A DNA stretch of 64,000 bases from Candidatus Bathyarchaeota archaeon (GCA_022865705.1 JALHTG010000019.1:115784-179783); one strand, 5' to 3'. Shown: positions 45,235-55,807, counted from the first letter of the stretch. Program-made: numbers and translations. Notes: generated by a model not told the origin, from the letters alone.

Positions 45235-46758
45235 ATGAGTCCTAGCGCATCCTATCCAAGTTCCACATCTACGAAACCTGAGGGCAATGAGTCTCAACTC
45301 TTACTCTTCAACAGCATGACCAAGCGTTTGGAGCCTTTTGCCTCAATCGACTTGAACCGAGTTCGGATGTACACGTGCGGCTTGACTGTGAATGACGTGA
45401 TGCATCTTGGCCACGCTAGAGCCTACGTCATATGGGATGTATTGACACGATACTTGGAGTACCTGGGTTACGAGGTTTTTCACGTTTCAAATGTGACAGA
45501 CATAAGCATAGATGACAAGATACTCAGACGAGTCAACGAATCGAACGTAAGTTTCCAGCAACATGTCAACCGTTACACTCAATTGTACTTGGAAGACCGA
45601 CTGAAACTTGGAATTGCACCTGCAAACGTCCACCCTCTTGCAACACAGCATATCCAAGAAATGATAGATCTAGTTCAGAAATTGATCGAGAAAGGATTCG
45701 CGTATGAGACAGATGATGGAGTCTATTTTCGAATCTCAAGATTTCAGAGCTATGGAAGCCTTTCTGGGGTGGCCAGAGATCGACTTGAGGCTGGCTCAAG
45801 CGGTCGGGTGAGTAAGGACGAGTACAGCAAGGAAGAAGTTGGAGACTTCGTTCTCTGGAAGAAGTCAAAGCCCGGTGAACCCTATTGGCATAGTCCTTGG
45901 GGCCTTGGTAGACCTGGATGGCACATTGAATGCTCCGCGATGGCGATGAAATATCTTGGCGAAAGCTTCGATATACATTGCGGAGGGGAGGAACATGTCT
46001 TTCCTCATCATGAGAATGAGATAGCTCAAAGTGAGGCAGTGAGCGGCAGACCTCTTGCAAGATACTGGTTACATGTCAGGCATCTTGTGCTTGATGGCGG
46101 AAAAATGTCGAAATCTACAGGTGAGTTCGTTTCGGTGCGAGATGCAGTTGAACAGTATGGCCCCCTTTCTGTTCGAGTATTCCTTCTCTTGACTCACTAC
46201 AGGAAAACCATGAGTCTTGACCAAGATGTCTTCAAGACGGCATCCAAGCATGCTGACAAACTAGGTGCTCTCTGGGCCGCCATACAACACTTCTCAGTCA
46301 AAGGTCAACCGTTTCCTCAGACTGGTGAAGACCGATTGCTAATGCAGTTGAGTCAGTCAAGATCAGTGTTCGAGGAAGCGATGAGTCGAGATCTGAGCAC
46401 GCCTCTCGCATTGTCTGCAATCCTGAAACTCGCTCGAGAAACGGCAAGACACTTGGACAATCATGGCAGCATTAGCAAGGATACAGCTTTCATGATCCAT
46501 GTTTTCCTCAAGACAGTCGGAACAGTGCTTTTCGGTGATCTAGTTGCGTCCGAACTTGAACAGAAACAAGAGGGAGTATTCAAAGATCTCGTTGAGTTTG
46601 CTGTTGAGCAGAGGGACAAGCTGCGATCGGAGCAAAAGTATAACGATGCTGACCTTGTCCGCAAAAGACTGGAAGGACTTGGCATGGTGCTACAGGATCT
46701 ATCTGGTTCTACCATCTGGAGACGAGTTCATAGAGGAAATAGAGAATCTCAAGGTTGA
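45235..46758 (+). CDS. cysS: Cysteinyl-tRNA synthetase
   Basis: The 507-residue class I synthetase has the HIGH motif as HLGHAR and KMSKS as GGKMSKSTG. Zinc ligands are the Cys in MYTCGLTV, the Cys in ECSAM and His/Glu in the [13 protein letters not shown] region. An N-terminal Ser/Pro-rich tail of about 20 residues precedes the catalytic core. The C-terminal anticodon-binding helices are complete. The tRNA-Cys gene begins 2 bases after the stop codon. Confidence 0.95.
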   Translation: MSPSASYPSSTSTKPEGNESQLLLFNSMTKRLEPFASIDLNRVRMYTCGLTVNDVMHLGHARAYVIWDVLTRYLEYLGYEVFHVSNVTDISIDDKILRRVNESNVSFQQHVNRYTQLYLEDRLKLGIAPANVHPLATQHIQEMIDLVQKLIEKGFAYETDDGVYFRISRFQSYGSLSGVARDRLEAGSSGRVSKDEYSKEEVGDFVLWKKSKPGEPYWHSPWGLGRPGWHIECSAMAMKYLGESFDIHCGGEEHVFPHHENEIAQSEAVSGRPLARYWLHVRHLVLDGGKMSKSTGEFVSVRDAVEQYGPLSVRVFLLLTHYRKTMSLDQDVFKTASKHADKLGALWAAIQHFSVKGQPFPQTGEDRLLMQLSQSRSVFEEAMSRDLSTPLALSAILKLARETARHLDNHGSISKDTAFMIHVFLKTVGTVLFGDLVASELEQKQEGVFKDLVEFAVEQRDKLRSEQKYNDADLVRKRLEGLGMVLQDLSGSTIWRRVHRGNRESQG

Positions 46759-46759
46759 A

Positions 46760-46831
46760 GCCGGGGTGGCCGAATGGTTAGGCAGCGGCCTGCAGAGCCG
46801 CATCACACAGGTTCAATTCCTGTCCCCGGTT
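46760..46831 (+). tRNA. tRNA-Cys(GCA), no intron, CCA encoded
   Basis: GCCGGGG (46760-46766) pairs with CCCCGGT (46824-46830, one G-T pair) and the discriminator is T46831, followed by encoded CCA (46832-46834). The anticodon loop CTGCAGA gives GCA, and the T arm is ACAGG TTCAATT CCTGT. It lies 2 bases downstream of the cysS stop codon. Confidence 0.92.
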
Positions 46832-46980
46832 CCAAAACCGCGTCAACATCTGTCTGATCTATACTGGCATGCTATGCTTGGATGAAGGAGGTTTCTGGGT
46901 TCCAATATCCCTCTGAGTTCAGCAGTCCCTTGCGATCTCGAGGAATCAAAGGAACCGGAGATTTTCAATTCCGTGAACGA

Positions 46981-48144
46981 TCAGCGCCTAAGTACTTTGG
47001 AGATTCTTTTGCAGGCTTCTTCGATTTCTTCTTTCGGTCTGGTCAATGCGAATCTGATGTGGTGCTCGCCGAATTTGCCGAATCCTATTCCCGGGGTTAC
47101 CACCACGCCAACATCTAGTAGCTTCATCGTGAGATCCATCGATTTCTCTTCGCATCTTGGCCACACGTAGAAGGTGCCCTTGGGTTTCTCACATTCCAGA
47201 CCGATGCTCTTCAGACCTTCTACCAGTGTGTCGCGTCTCTGTCTATATGTCCTGTTGGCCGTCTTGAGATGTTCAGGCGGATCACCATTAACGTAGCTTT
47301 CCAAAGCCTGCTTCGCGACTTTCTGTATGTATACCGGTGGACCTGAGTCAATCTGGGTCTTGACTTTCACCAATCCCTCTATGAGCTTTCTGTTTCCAAC
47401 GGCAAATCCAATTCGATCTCCTGTCATATTGAATGTCTTTGAGCACGAGTGGAATTCTACGGCCACATCCATGGCACCATCAATCTCTAGGATGCTAGGA
47501 GCCTTGTAATCATCAAACACGATTTCTGAGTAGGCGTTGTCATAGCATACTATGATATTCTTCTCCCTTGCGATATCAATAACCTTCTTCAAAAAGCTCT
47601 CATTCACAACTGCGCCTGTGGGGTTGTTGGGGTAGTTGAGAAACATCATCTTGGCATCGTTCAGCGACTCAAGATCTGGTCTGTAGCCGTTCTCTTCCAG
47701 CAAAGGCATCACCAATGGTACACCGTCATTCAACAACGCGCCTCCATTGGAATAAACAGGGTATGATGGATCTGGAACTAAGACACGATCGCCAGCATTG
47801 ACAAAGGCTCTAGCTATGTTTGCTATACCTTCCTTTGATCCCAGTAAAGCTATGACCTCACTCTTTGGATCTATCTTAACCTTGAATCTTTTTTCGTACC
47901 AGTTGGCGACTGCTTCTCTGAAGTCGGGTTCACCCTGGCTGAAGGAGTACTTGTGATTTGCCGGGTTCGCTGCCTCTTTCCGGAAAGATTCCAGTACAGA
48001 TGGTGGCGGTGGAAGATCCGGGTCTCCTATGCTTAGAGAGATAATGTCTTTGCCCTGCCTTTTCTTCTCAGCTATGATTCTCTCCAGCTCCGCGAATAGG
48101 TACGGCGGAAGTCGACTAATTCTCTCAGAGAAGTCTATTCTCAT
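46981..48144 (-). CDS. dapL: LL-diaminopimelate aminotransferase-like class I/II aminotransferase
   Basis: About 387 residues with SLSIGDPDLPPP at the N terminus and the PLP Lys in SCSKTFNMTGDRIGFAVGN. FLNYPNNPTGA and the C-terminal FVRFALTR-type motif (HHIRFALTR) are also present. It directly follows lysA and dapF, which points to the aminotransferase that makes LL-diaminopimelate from tetrahydrodipicolinate in one step. Sequence alone does not exclude an aspartate aminotransferase role. Confidence 0.85.
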   Translation of the reverse strand: MRIDFSERISRLPPYLFAELERIIAEKKRQGKDIISLSIGDPDLPPPPSVLESFRKEAANPANHKYSFSQGEPDFREAVANWYEKRFKVKIDPKSEVIALLGSKEGIANIARAFVNAGDRVLVPDPSYPVYSNGGALLNDGVPLVMPLLEENGYRPDLESLNDAKMMFLNYPNNPTGAVVNESFLKKVIDIAREKNIIVCYDNAYSEIVFDDYKAPSILEIDGAMDVAVEFHSCSKTFNMTGDRIGFAVGNRKLIEGLVKVKTQIDSGPPVYIQKVAKQALESYVNGDPPEHLKTANRTYRQRRDTLVEGLKSIGLECEKPKGTFYVWPRCEEKSMDLTMKLLDVGVVVTPGIGFGKFGEHHIRFALTRPKEEIEEACKRISKVLRR

Positions 48145-48157
48145 TTCTTTCTCGCTC

Positions 48158-48982
48158 CTAGAACAATATCCCATGAAATATCTTTTGAGCTGGTCCTGTC
48201 ATTAGAATGCTTTTCAGGATCTCGATCTTCAGATCTCCACCAGGTAAGTGAGCAACTATTTTTGCATCAGTCTTTCCAAGAAGATGGGCAGCGGCTGCGC
48301 TTGCACATGCCCCCGTGCCGCAGGCGAGAGTTTCTACTACGCCTCTCTCCCAGACTCGCACTATCAACTCCCTTCTATTCAATGCCTGAACAAATTCTGC
48401 ATTGGTTCTTTTGGGAAAAATCTTGTGATTTTCGATCTTGGGCCCCATCGCTTCCACCGGGAAGTTCTTCACATTGTCGACGAATGTTACACAGTGCGGG
48501 TTTCCCACTGAAAGGCATGTTACCTTGAAGGTCCTGTCTCCTACCTGCAGGTCCTCGTTTATGCAGGTTCCATCGCCTAGCATGGGGATGAACTGTTTCT
48601 CGTAGACCGGCGGCCCCATATCCACCCTCACGTTCTGTACGTTTGCGTCGACAATATTGAGCCAGACTTTCTTTGTACCTGCCAAGGTTTCTATGTTGAT
48701 TTCATTCTTCTTCGTTATGTCGTTCTCATAGCAATACTTCGCGAAACAACGGATTCCATTGCCACACATTTCTGCTTCACTTCCATCGGCATTGAAGATT
48801 CTCATCTTTACGTCGGCTATTTCTGAGTCGTAGATGAGAAGCATGCCGTCGGCTCCTATGGAAAAGTGCCTCTCACAGAGTGTCTGAGCTATTCTCTGCA
48901 GTTCATGTTCGCGTATCTCTTCCTTTCTATTGTCTACGACCACGTAGTCGTTTCCCAGTCCGTGCATCTTCCAGAATCTCAT
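48158..48982 (-). CDS. dapF: Diaminopimelate epimerase
   Basis: About 274 residues with the two catalytic cysteines in DGSEAEMCGNGIRCFAKY and LACGTGACASAAA, plus an N-terminal KMHGLGNDYV. It interconverts LL- and meso-diaminopimelate without cofactor. The ATG overlaps the lysA stop as ATGA, so translation is coupled. Confidence 0.93.
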   Translation of the reverse strand: MRFWKMHGLGNDYVVVDNRKEEIREHELQRIAQTLCERHFSIGADGMLLIYDSEIADVKMRIFNADGSEAEMCGNGIRCFAKYCYENDITKKNEINIETLAGTKKVWLNIVDANVQNVRVDMGPPVYEKQFIPMLGDGTCINEDLQVGDRTFKVTCLSVGNPHCVTFVDNVKNFPVEAMGPKIENHKIFPKRTNAEFVQALNRRELIVRVWERGVVETLACGTGACASAAAAHLLGKTDAKIVAHLPGGDLKIEILKSILMTGPAQKIFHGILF

Positions 48983-50259
48983 TTTAACCACGGCGCGAAT
49001 TCCTGACCGGTCAACAGGTCTTCTAAGGTCTCCCTGCCTCGAACCAAAGCATGTTTCCCTCGATTAACAAGGATCTCCGCCGGTCTTGGCCTTGAATTGT
49101 ACTGTGAACTCATCGAGAATCCATATGCGCCCGCGTTCAGGATTGCCAGTAGGTCCGCCTCCTGAAGCTCGGGCAATCTCCTATCTCGGCCCAAGATATC
49201 CCCAGATTCGCAGAGAGGTCCCGCTATGTCATAAACTTCACAGGGGCTCTCATTCATCCTATTCGCAACCACAATGTGGTGGTACGAACCGTACATGGCT
49301 GGTCGGATTAGAGTATTGAATCCAGCGTCGATACCAGCATATTTCTTGAAAGGCGTCGTTTTTATCGTATTCACAGCCGAGAGAAGTATACCAGCCTCGG
49401 CAACGATGTAACGACCAGGCTCAAAACCTAGTGTTGGTTCCCCTAGACCATACTCTTTCAGTCTCTGCTTTATGAGAGAGAGGATTTTGTCTGAGAACAG
49501 ACCGATATCAAGAGCTTTCTCTTCCGGCCTATAAGGCACGCCGAAGCCACCGCCGATGTCGACAAGATCAAAGGAGATATTGAGAGTATCATGTACTCTC
49601 TTGCCGATCTGCAAAAGCCTTTCAACAGCCAAGGCGAAGGGTTCAATGTTCAGAACACCTGAACCGATATGCATGTGTAGGCCGAATTGTCTGACGCCGT
49701 GTGCTCTAGCAATCTCGTAAGCCTTCAGGAGATCGTCCTCCCACAAGCCGAACTTTGACTGTTTTCCAGCGGTTATGACATGCTCGTGATGTCCGGCACC
49801 TATCTCAGGGTTCACTCTAATGGATATGAAGTCTGGCGTGACCATCTTCAGAAGTCTCCTTAGCTCAGAGATTGAGTCTATGTTTATCTTGACGCCAGAA
49901 TTCAACAGAAATCTGAGTTCATCGTCAGTTACGCTTGTACCTGTAAAAAGAATCTTCTCCGAAGGGAAACCAGATTTCAAAGCGAGGAAAACTTCGCCAG
50001 GGCTTACGCTGTCTACGTAGGCACCTTCGTCCCTAAGTATTCTCAAAACAGATAGACTCGTATTCGCCTTCGCTGCATAGAAAATCCTGATCTTTTGATA
50101 TTTACTGGACATGGCGTGGAACATATTCCTGTATTTTTCTCTGATGACTGATTCACTCATCACGTACAAGGGGGTTCCGTACTTCTTTGCCAACTCGATA
50201 TTTGATACGCCGTCGATCTGTAGTTCGCCATCTCGATTCTCAAGGATTTTAGGGAGCAT
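48979..50259 (-). CDS. lysA: Diaminopimelate decarboxylase
   Basis: About 426 residues from ATG 50259. The PLP Lys is in YAAKANTSLS, and GGGFGVPYRPEE, EPGRYIV and CESGDILGRDR match LysA. It decarboxylates meso-diaminopimelate to lysine. It is the first gene of the lysA-dapF-dapL operon. Since archaea lack murein, diaminopimelate here serves lysine only. Confidence 0.93.
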   Translation of the reverse strand: MLPKILENRDGELQIDGVSNIELAKKYGTPLYVMSESVIREKYRNMFHAMSSKYQKIRIFYAAKANTSLSVLRILRDEGAYVDSVSPGEVFLALKSGFPSEKILFTGTSVTDDELRFLLNSGVKINIDSISELRRLLKMVTPDFISIRVNPEIGAGHHEHVITAGKQSKFGLWEDDLLKAYEIARAHGVRQFGLHMHIGSGVLNIEPFALAVERLLQIGKRVHDTLNISFDLVDIGGGFGVPYRPEEKALDIGLFSDKILSLIKQRLKEYGLGEPTLGFEPGRYIVAEAGILLSAVNTIKTTPFKKYAGIDAGFNTLIRPAMYGSYHHIVVANRMNESPCEVYDIAGPLCESGDILGRDRRLPELQEADLLAILNAGAYGFSMSSQYNSRPRPAEILVNRGKHALVRGRETLEDLLTGQEFAPWLK

Positions 50260-50577
50260 AAGCGCCCACTGCGCCAAGAGATTGCATGCGCGCTATGTAA
50301 AGTTAGTCGCTTCCCAGATAGCGCGGAGGCGGCTAGGTGGATACGCGTTTTCTAAATACCTGGTTTTTTCCCAGACGGAAAAAGCCGCTCACGAGAGAAT
50401 AGTCCCCTACCTGCAGATTTCTTTTTGCACTCAGTCGATTGTCGTGTCTCTTCTCTCAAAAGACTGCCGTAGTGGCTATGGATCCAGTCTCCCAGCTGCC
50501 TGCCGTAGGGAGTCTTTTTCTTCCTACCGCAACATCTAATATTCTTGGACTGATCAGTTGGCTGAGAGGTGGTTGAT

Positions 50578-50961
50578 ATGGCAAAGGTAGTCGTCAGGGG
50601 TGGAGGGCTTCCCAAGCCTGCTGGACCATATAGTCCCGCAATAATGGCGGGTGACTATGTTTTCTGTGCGGGCCAAGTTGGACGGAACCCGGCAACTGGC
50701 GAGATGGGCACAACAATTGAAGAGCAAACGAGACAAGTCCTGCTTAATCTACAGTCTATTCTGAAAGCAGCTGGGGCTTCTCTGGACAATGCGGTCAAGA
50801 CAACGGTCTTCATGGCTGATATGAATGAATTCTCACGAATGAATGCAGAGTACACCAAGTTCTTCCCGAGAGATCCTCCCGCTCGTTCAACAGTCGGTGT
50901 AACGATGGCTCCGGGCATAAAGGTCGAGATAGAACTCGTTGCTTGCGTTGGCAAGAAATGA
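50578..50961 (+). CDS. ridA: RidA-family enamine/imine deaminase
   Basis: About 127 residues. The YjgF/RidA signature region is GPYSPAIMAGDYVFCAGQVG, with the catalytic Arg in ARSTVGV and VEIELVACVG at the end. It removes reactive 2-aminoacrylate-type intermediates in the cytoplasm. The ATG has an AGGTGG about 10 bases upstream; an earlier GTG at 50569 is less likely. Confidence 0.92.
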   Translation: MAKVVVRGGGLPKPAGPYSPAIMAGDYVFCAGQVGRNPATGEMGTTIEEQTRQVLLNLQSILKAAGASLDNAVKTTVFMADMNEFSRMNAEYTKFFPRDPPARSTVGVTMAPGIKVEIELVACVGKK

Positions 50962-50982
50962 CTTGACGCATGGGTGAACTCG

Positions 50983-51399
50983 ATGCCCGTGAAGGTTAGA
51001 GTTGAATGGGCAGGCGAGCTAAAATTCACTGCAGAGAACGAGAACGGTGTTTCCACAGTCATGGATGCAACCGACGCGGGAGATCGCCTTGCCGGCATCA
51101 CTCCAATGGAGCTTCTATTGATGGCTCTGGGAGGATGCACAGGCATCGACATTGTAATGATCCTCAAGAAGCAACGTCAGAAACTTACCAAATTAACATT
51201 GAACGTGACTGGGCATAGAAGATCAGAACCGCCGAGATACTACGAGCAGATACATGTTGAATATGTTCTCAAAGGATCAAGCCTGGATGAGAAGAAAGTC
51301 CAGAGGGCAATCCAGCTATCGGAGGAAAAGTACTGTTCTGTGAGTGCTGCGCTCAAGGAAAGAGCTCGAATAACAAGCTCATACAAAATCGAACAGTAG
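50983..51399 (+). CDS. OsmC/Ohr-like peroxiredoxin-fold protein
   Basis: About 138 residues. The active cysteines are in LGGCTGID and EKYCSVS, the two-Cys layout of OsmC/Ohr hydroperoxide reductases. It begins 21 bases after ridA, on the same strand; a GTG at 50974 is an alternative start. It probably reduces organic hydroperoxides. Confidence 0.85.
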   Translation: MPVKVRVEWAGELKFTAENENGVSTVMDATDAGDRLAGITPMELLLMALGGCTGIDIVMILKKQRQKLTKLTLNVTGHRRSEPPRYYEQIHVEYVLKGSSLDEKKVQRAIQLSEEKYCSVSAALKERARITSSYKIEQ

Positions 51400-51749
51400 G
51401 CGATTCGCAAAAAAGGAAAAACTGAGCATCGAAGCGCTCGAAGAACTTGGATAGCGGTTCGATACTATTACTTCCTTTTCTTCCCAGCTCTTCTGGGTGT
51501 TCTCAGCTTACTCTCTAAGCTTTCTCAGCTTTTGTCAAAGATTTCCACTGCTTGATTCTATCCCCTACGATCAGGATTCCAATGAGCTGTTGGTTCGTGG
51601 CCGAAACTGATCAGAGGTGCATGTCTGACTGGGAGGGACTTATCTGTGTGTCGCAGAGAATACTATCGTAGATCTGCTTGCTAGGGAAGAAATAATCGAA
51701 GAAAAGAGGGGAAGATAGTAGGATCGTCTAGAAGGTTCTCTTCTGGATC
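51400..51749. other. Intergenic region between osmC and the thermosome operon
   Basis: Convergent 3' ends. I see no gene; T-rich patches near 51465-51540 could be transcription terminators for both directions. Confidence 0.35.
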
Positions 51750-53414
51750 CTACTCGAATTCAGAGGAAGATTCCTCTTCTCCGCCCGGAGGTTTCGGAGG
51801 TCCTCCAGGTGCTCCACTTGGCTTGCCCGCCGCTATGACATCGTCTATCTTCAGGATCATTGTTGCTGCTTCTGTCGCTGACTTCACCGCTTGCTCCTTG
51901 ACGACAACAGGCTCGTAGATGTTCAATTTGCTGAGGTCGGTGACTTTTCCTTCGAATATGTCTATGCCGGCCCACTTTTCTCCTTTGTCGTGGTGGGATC
52001 TAAGGTCTGCCAGCATGTCTATGGGGTCGAGGCCTGCGTTCTCAGCCAAAGCCATCGTGACTCCTTCCATGGCCTCAGCGAAAGCGAGCACAGCCAGCTG
52101 CTCTCTTCCTGAGAGTCCTTGTGCCCAACGCCTAAGGTTGGAGGCTACTTCGATCTCAACTGCACCTCCACCTGCCACAACCCTGGGGTCGCGAACGACA
52201 TCTCTGACCACGCACAACGAGTCATGGATGGATCTCTCGGTCTCGTCAATCATTCGTTCTGTTCCGCCTCTGATGAGAATTGTCACGGCCTTCGGATCTT
52301 TGCAGCCTTCGATGAAAGTCATCTTGTCGTCAGCAATCTTCTTCTCCTCTACGAGTTGGGCCGAGCCAAGATGCTGTGAGGAGAGGTCGTCAAGGTTTGT
52401 GGCAAGCTTCGCTCCGGTAGCTTTCGCCAGTTTCTCCATGTCTTTCTCAGAAGCACGTCTAACTGTCAGAATGCTCTTTTTCGCCAGGAAGTGTTGGGCT
52501 ATGTCATCTATGCCTTTCTGGCATATGAGAACATTTGCCCCAGCCTTGGCCACTTTCTCGACCATATCTTTCAGCATTTTCTCTTCTTCGTCGAGGAACA
52601 TCTTCATTTGCTCTGGCTCTGTTATGTTTATCTTGGCGTCGAACTCGGTCTTCTCGATTTCCAAGGCGCAGTTCAACAGTGCTATTTTGGCGTTCTCCAC
52701 TCTCTTGGGCATGCCTGAGTGGACCACTTCCTTGTCTAGGACTATGCCTTTGATGAGTGTGGTATCATTTGTCGACTGTCCAGTTTTCTTCTCTATCTTG
52801 ATGTCGTCGACGTCTGCCTTGAAACCTTCTTCGGTTTTCTCGGCTATTTGAAGAACCGCGTCTATCGACAGATTCGCGATGTGGTCTGAGTATTCTCGCA
52901 GCGATTTTCCTGACTGAGAAACTACTGCAACGTGCTTCAGCATCTGTTTGTCTGTGGGCTGTACTTTGATTGCGAGTTGCTTGATCAGGTCAAGGGCTTT
53001 CTCAGACGCCTTCTGGTACCCGTCTATGATGACTGTGGGGTGTATTTCTTTGTCTATCATTTCCTCTGCCTTTGTCAGGAGTTCTCCAGCGAGCACGACT
53101 GCGGTGGTTGTTCCGTCGCCTACCTCATCGTCTTGGGCTTTCGCTACTTCAACCATCATTTTTGCGATTGGGTGCTGGATGTCCATTGTTTTCAGTATGA
53201 CTGCACCGTCGTTTGTGATGATGATGTCGCCAAAACTTTCGACGAGCATCTTGTCCATGCCTTTTGGGCCTAGGGACGATCGCACAACGTCTGCCACGAT
53301 CTTGGCGGCGGAGATGTTTGATCTCTGTGCTTCTTTGCCAACGGTTCTTTGTGATCCTTCTCTCAGGATTAGTACTTGTTGTCCACCTATGGTTGCGGGA
53401 ACTGCTTCAGTCAT
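51750..53414 (-). CDS. Thermosome subunit (group II chaperonin), first copy
   Basis: The 554-residue chaperonin has LGPKGMDKML, the ATP-binding [15 protein letters not shown] near residue 98, and AGGGAVEIEVA with the catalytic Asp region. A Pro/Gly-rich tail ends in a Glu/Ser-rich segment. It forms an eight-membered double ring with the neighbouring subunit for ATP-driven protein folding. It begins 15 bases after the upstream subunit's stop, so they form one operon. Confidence 0.94.
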   Translation of the reverse strand: MTEAVPATIGGQQVLILREGSQRTVGKEAQRSNISAAKIVADVVRSSLGPKGMDKMLVESFGDIIITNDGAVILKTMDIQHPIAKMMVEVAKAQDDEVGDGTTTAVVLAGELLTKAEEMIDKEIHPTVIIDGYQKASEKALDLIKQLAIKVQPTDKQMLKHVAVVSQSGKSLREYSDHIANLSIDAVLQIAEKTEEGFKADVDDIKIEKKTGQSTNDTTLIKGIVLDKEVVHSGMPKRVENAKIALLNCALEIEKTEFDAKINITEPEQMKMFLDEEEKMLKDMVEKVAKAGANVLICQKGIDDIAQHFLAKKSILTVRRASEKDMEKLAKATGAKLATNLDDLSSQHLGSAQLVEEKKIADDKMTFIEGCKDPKAVTILIRGGTERMIDETERSIHDSLCVVRDVVRDPRVVAGGGAVEIEVASNLRRWAQGLSGREQLAVLAFAEAMEGVTMALAENAGLDPIDMLADLRSHHDKGEKWAGIDIFEGKVTDLSKLNIYEPVVVKEQAVKSATEAATMILKIDDVIAAGKPSGAPGGPPKPPGGEEESSSEFE

Positions 53415-53428
53415 TATTCATCACCTCA

Positions 53429-55063
53429 TTACATCGGGGGCATTCCTTCGCCCGGCGGTCCCCTCGGAGGCATGGGCGGTGTTTTCGCCGCGGCTATTAC
53501 GTCGTCAACTCTTAAGATCATTGATGCTGCCTCAACCGCTGATTTTATTGCTTGTTCCTTCACTACAACCGGTTCTATTACTCCCTGCTTCATCATATCA
53601 ACGGGCTTACCGGTGACGACATCGACTCCCATCCACAATCCATCAGGTTTCTCATGTGCGGATCTTAAGGCTACCATTATGTCGATGGGGTCTAGGCCAG
53701 CGTTCTCTGCTAGGATTTTCGGTATGGTTTCAACTGCTTCAGCAAACGCTTCTACAGCCAGTTGTTCTCTTCCTCCAACCTTTGTAGCGTGTTCTTTCAA
53801 TCTCTTCGACACTTCCATTTCGATTGACCCTCCACCCGCAACTATCTTGTTCTTCTTCACTATGTCCGCGACCACATGCAATGAGTCTTTGAGGGCTCTT
53901 TCCACCTCATCCACCAGTCTCTCCAGTCCGCCTCTGATCAGTATTCCAACCGCTTTTGGATCCTTGCATCCCTCAATGAAGACCATCTTGTCCTCGCCAA
54001 ACTTCCTTTCTTCAACCAGGCCTGCGCTGCCAAGATCTTGGGACTTGAGATCATCTAGGTTCGTTATGACTCTGCCGCCGGTCGCTCTCGCAAGCTTCTC
54101 CATGTCTGACTGTTTGATTCTTCGAACAGCCATAATGCTCTCCTTGGCCAGGAAGTGTTGGACCATGTCATCTATGCCTTTCTGGCAGAGTACGACGTTG
54201 GCTCCTGATCCTTTGATCTTGTTAACCATGTTTTTCATCATCTCAATCTCCTGGTCCAGAAAGAGCTTCATCTTTGTCGGATCAGATATCCTGATCTCAG
54301 CGCTCATCTCTGTCTTCTCGATCTCCAGCGCAGAGTCGAGAAGGGCGATCTTCGGATTCTTCAGGGACTTGGGCATTCCAGAGTGAACAACTTCCTTGTC
54401 CACGATCACTCCTTTGACGAGTTGAGTGTCCAGGATGCCTTTTCCCTGTTTCTTGACGAGTGCAATATTGTCAACGTCTGCAAGGAAAGCGTTGCCTCTT
54501 TTCTCTTTGACTAGATCAACTGCTTCGATCGAGATGTCCGCCAGATGCCCTCGAGCACCCTCGACTACTTTACTGCGTACAGATGTAAATGCAGCGTTTC
54601 TCAAGATGTTCTTGTCGTCTAGGTTCACCGTGACCGCGAGTTGGTCTAGGATTTCAAGCGCTTTGTCTGCTGCGTTTCTGTAGCCAGCGACTATGGTTGT
54701 TGCATGTATCTGGTCCTGCGTTAGTTCTTCTGCTCTTCTTAGCAGTTCTCCGGCCAGTATGACTGCGGTGGTTGTTCCGTCTCCCACTTCCTTGTCCTGC
54801 GCCTTCGCGACCTCAACCATCATCTTTGCCGCGGGGTTCTGGACTTCAATCTCATCTAGGATTGTTGCACCGTCATTGGTGACAGTCACGTCGCCTAGCG
54901 TATCAACGAGCATCTTGTCCATGCCCCGTGGACCAAGCGTGCTCTTGACAAGTTCCGCGATGATTTTCGCAGCCGCTATATTCGATCTCTGAGCATCTCT
55001 ACCTCTATTTCTAGAGGTACCCTCTTTCAGGATAAGTATAGGTTGACCTGTTAGATATGCCAA
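53429..55063 (-). CDS. Thermosome subunit (group II chaperonin), second copy
   Basis: The 544-residue subunit is paralogous to its neighbour: [57 protein letters not shown] and a Met/Pro/Gly-rich tail (PGEGMPPM). The two subunits differ across the apical domain, so a hetero-oligomeric ring is likely. It is the promoter-proximal gene, divergent from grpE. Confidence 0.94.
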   Translation of the reverse strand: MAYLTGQPILILKEGTSRNRGRDAQRSNIAAAKIIAELVKSTLGPRGMDKMLVDTLGDVTVTNDGATILDEIEVQNPAAKMMVEVAKAQDKEVGDGTTTAVILAGELLRRAEELTQDQIHATTIVAGYRNAADKALEILDQLAVTVNLDDKNILRNAAFTSVRSKVVEGARGHLADISIEAVDLVKEKRGNAFLADVDNIALVKKQGKGILDTQLVKGVIVDKEVVHSGMPKSLKNPKIALLDSALEIEKTEMSAEIRISDPTKMKLFLDQEIEMMKNMVNKIKGSGANVVLCQKGIDDMVQHFLAKESIMAVRRIKQSDMEKLARATGGRVITNLDDLKSQDLGSAGLVEERKFGEDKMVFIEGCKDPKAVGILIRGGLERLVDEVERALKDSLHVVADIVKKNKIVAGGGSIEMEVSKRLKEHATKVGGREQLAVEAFAEAVETIPKILAENAGLDPIDIMVALRSAHEKPDGLWMGVDVVTGKPVDMMKQGVIEPVVVKEQAIKSAVEAASMILRVDDVIAAAKTPPMPPRGPPGEGMPPM

Positions 55064-55094
55064 ACAGATTTTTCTCCTTCTTCAACGGAGCTGA

Positions 55095-55114
55095 CGCGCG
55101 CGCGCGCTTAAACA
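55095..55114 (-). promoter_or_regulatory. Thermosome promoter: TATA element followed by a CG-alternating tract
   Basis: On the minus strand a TATA-like TGTTTAAGC (55114-55106) is followed by 13 bases of perfect C/G alternation (55107-55095), which lies where the template must melt or be bound before the start site near 55085. Confidence 0.4.
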
Positions 55115-55198
55115 TTGCGCCGCCGATGCTCCTCGAGCAATTATAGTCAGGTTAGATAGGTTGATTATGTAGGCGGGCTTAGGGGTGATGGTCGAACA

Positions 55199-55807
55199 TT
55201 GATTCCGCAGGATACTCCTCAACAAGAGCCTAATGAGCATCCTATCGATAGGAAGAAGGATGCCTCTGCCAAGAGGACCTTCGTTCCAGTTTCTGAGGTT
55301 ACCTTGCTTCGAAAGGTTTTGGAGGAAGAGAAGAAGAAGAACGAAGAGTGTGTGACTCGCCTCAAATATCTTCAGGCCGACTTCGAAAATCTCCAGAAGC
55401 GCAGTAAACGAGAGATAGATGATGCAACAAAGTATGGTGAAACGGATCTCACACTCAACCTCTTGCCAATCCTGGATGACCTTGAGCGCGCATTGGCCGC
55501 AGGTAAGAACTCGGACAACAAAGAAGCAATCGTCGGGGGATTGGAGATGATACTGAAGGCAGCTCAGAACGTACTGTTCAGAAGAGGCTTATCGCCCATC
55601 GATGCTGTTGGAAAGAAATTCGATCCAGCAAAACACGAGGCGATTGGTTTCGTTTCTTCCTCAGACCGTGAAGAGAACACTGTGGTACGTGAGTTGAGGA
55701 AAGGCTACATGTTCGGCGAGAAAGTCATCCGACCGAGCATAGTTGAGGTTGCACGAAACCCTAGCTCTGAACAGCCTACGAGCTCTCCTAAGACTGCTAG
55801 TCAGTAG
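55199..55807 (+). CDS. grpE: Nucleotide exchange factor GrpE
   Basis: The 202-residue protein has a charged N-terminal tail, a long coiled coil (about 45-100) and the GrpE signature in the C-terminal beta domain (GLSPIDAVGKKFDPAKHEAI, then VVRELRKGYMFGEKVIRPS). It releases ADP from DnaK. Start TTG after GGTGATGG. The dnaK gene follows 157 bases later with its own promoter. Confidence 0.92.
   Translation: MIPQDTPQQEPNEHPIDRKKDASAKRTFVPVSEVTLLRKVLEEEKKKNEECVTRLKYLQADFENLQKRSKREIDDATKYGETDLTLNLLPILDDLERALAAGKNSDNKEAIVGGLEMILKAAQNVLFRRGLSPIDAVGKKFDPAKHEAIGFVSSSDREENTVVRELRKGYMFGEKVIRPSIVEVARNPSSEQPTSSPKTASQ

Noticed and set aside
52948-53616. Long plus-strand frames over the thermosome genes
   Set aside because: They mirror the codon pattern of the chaperonin genes on the other strand.
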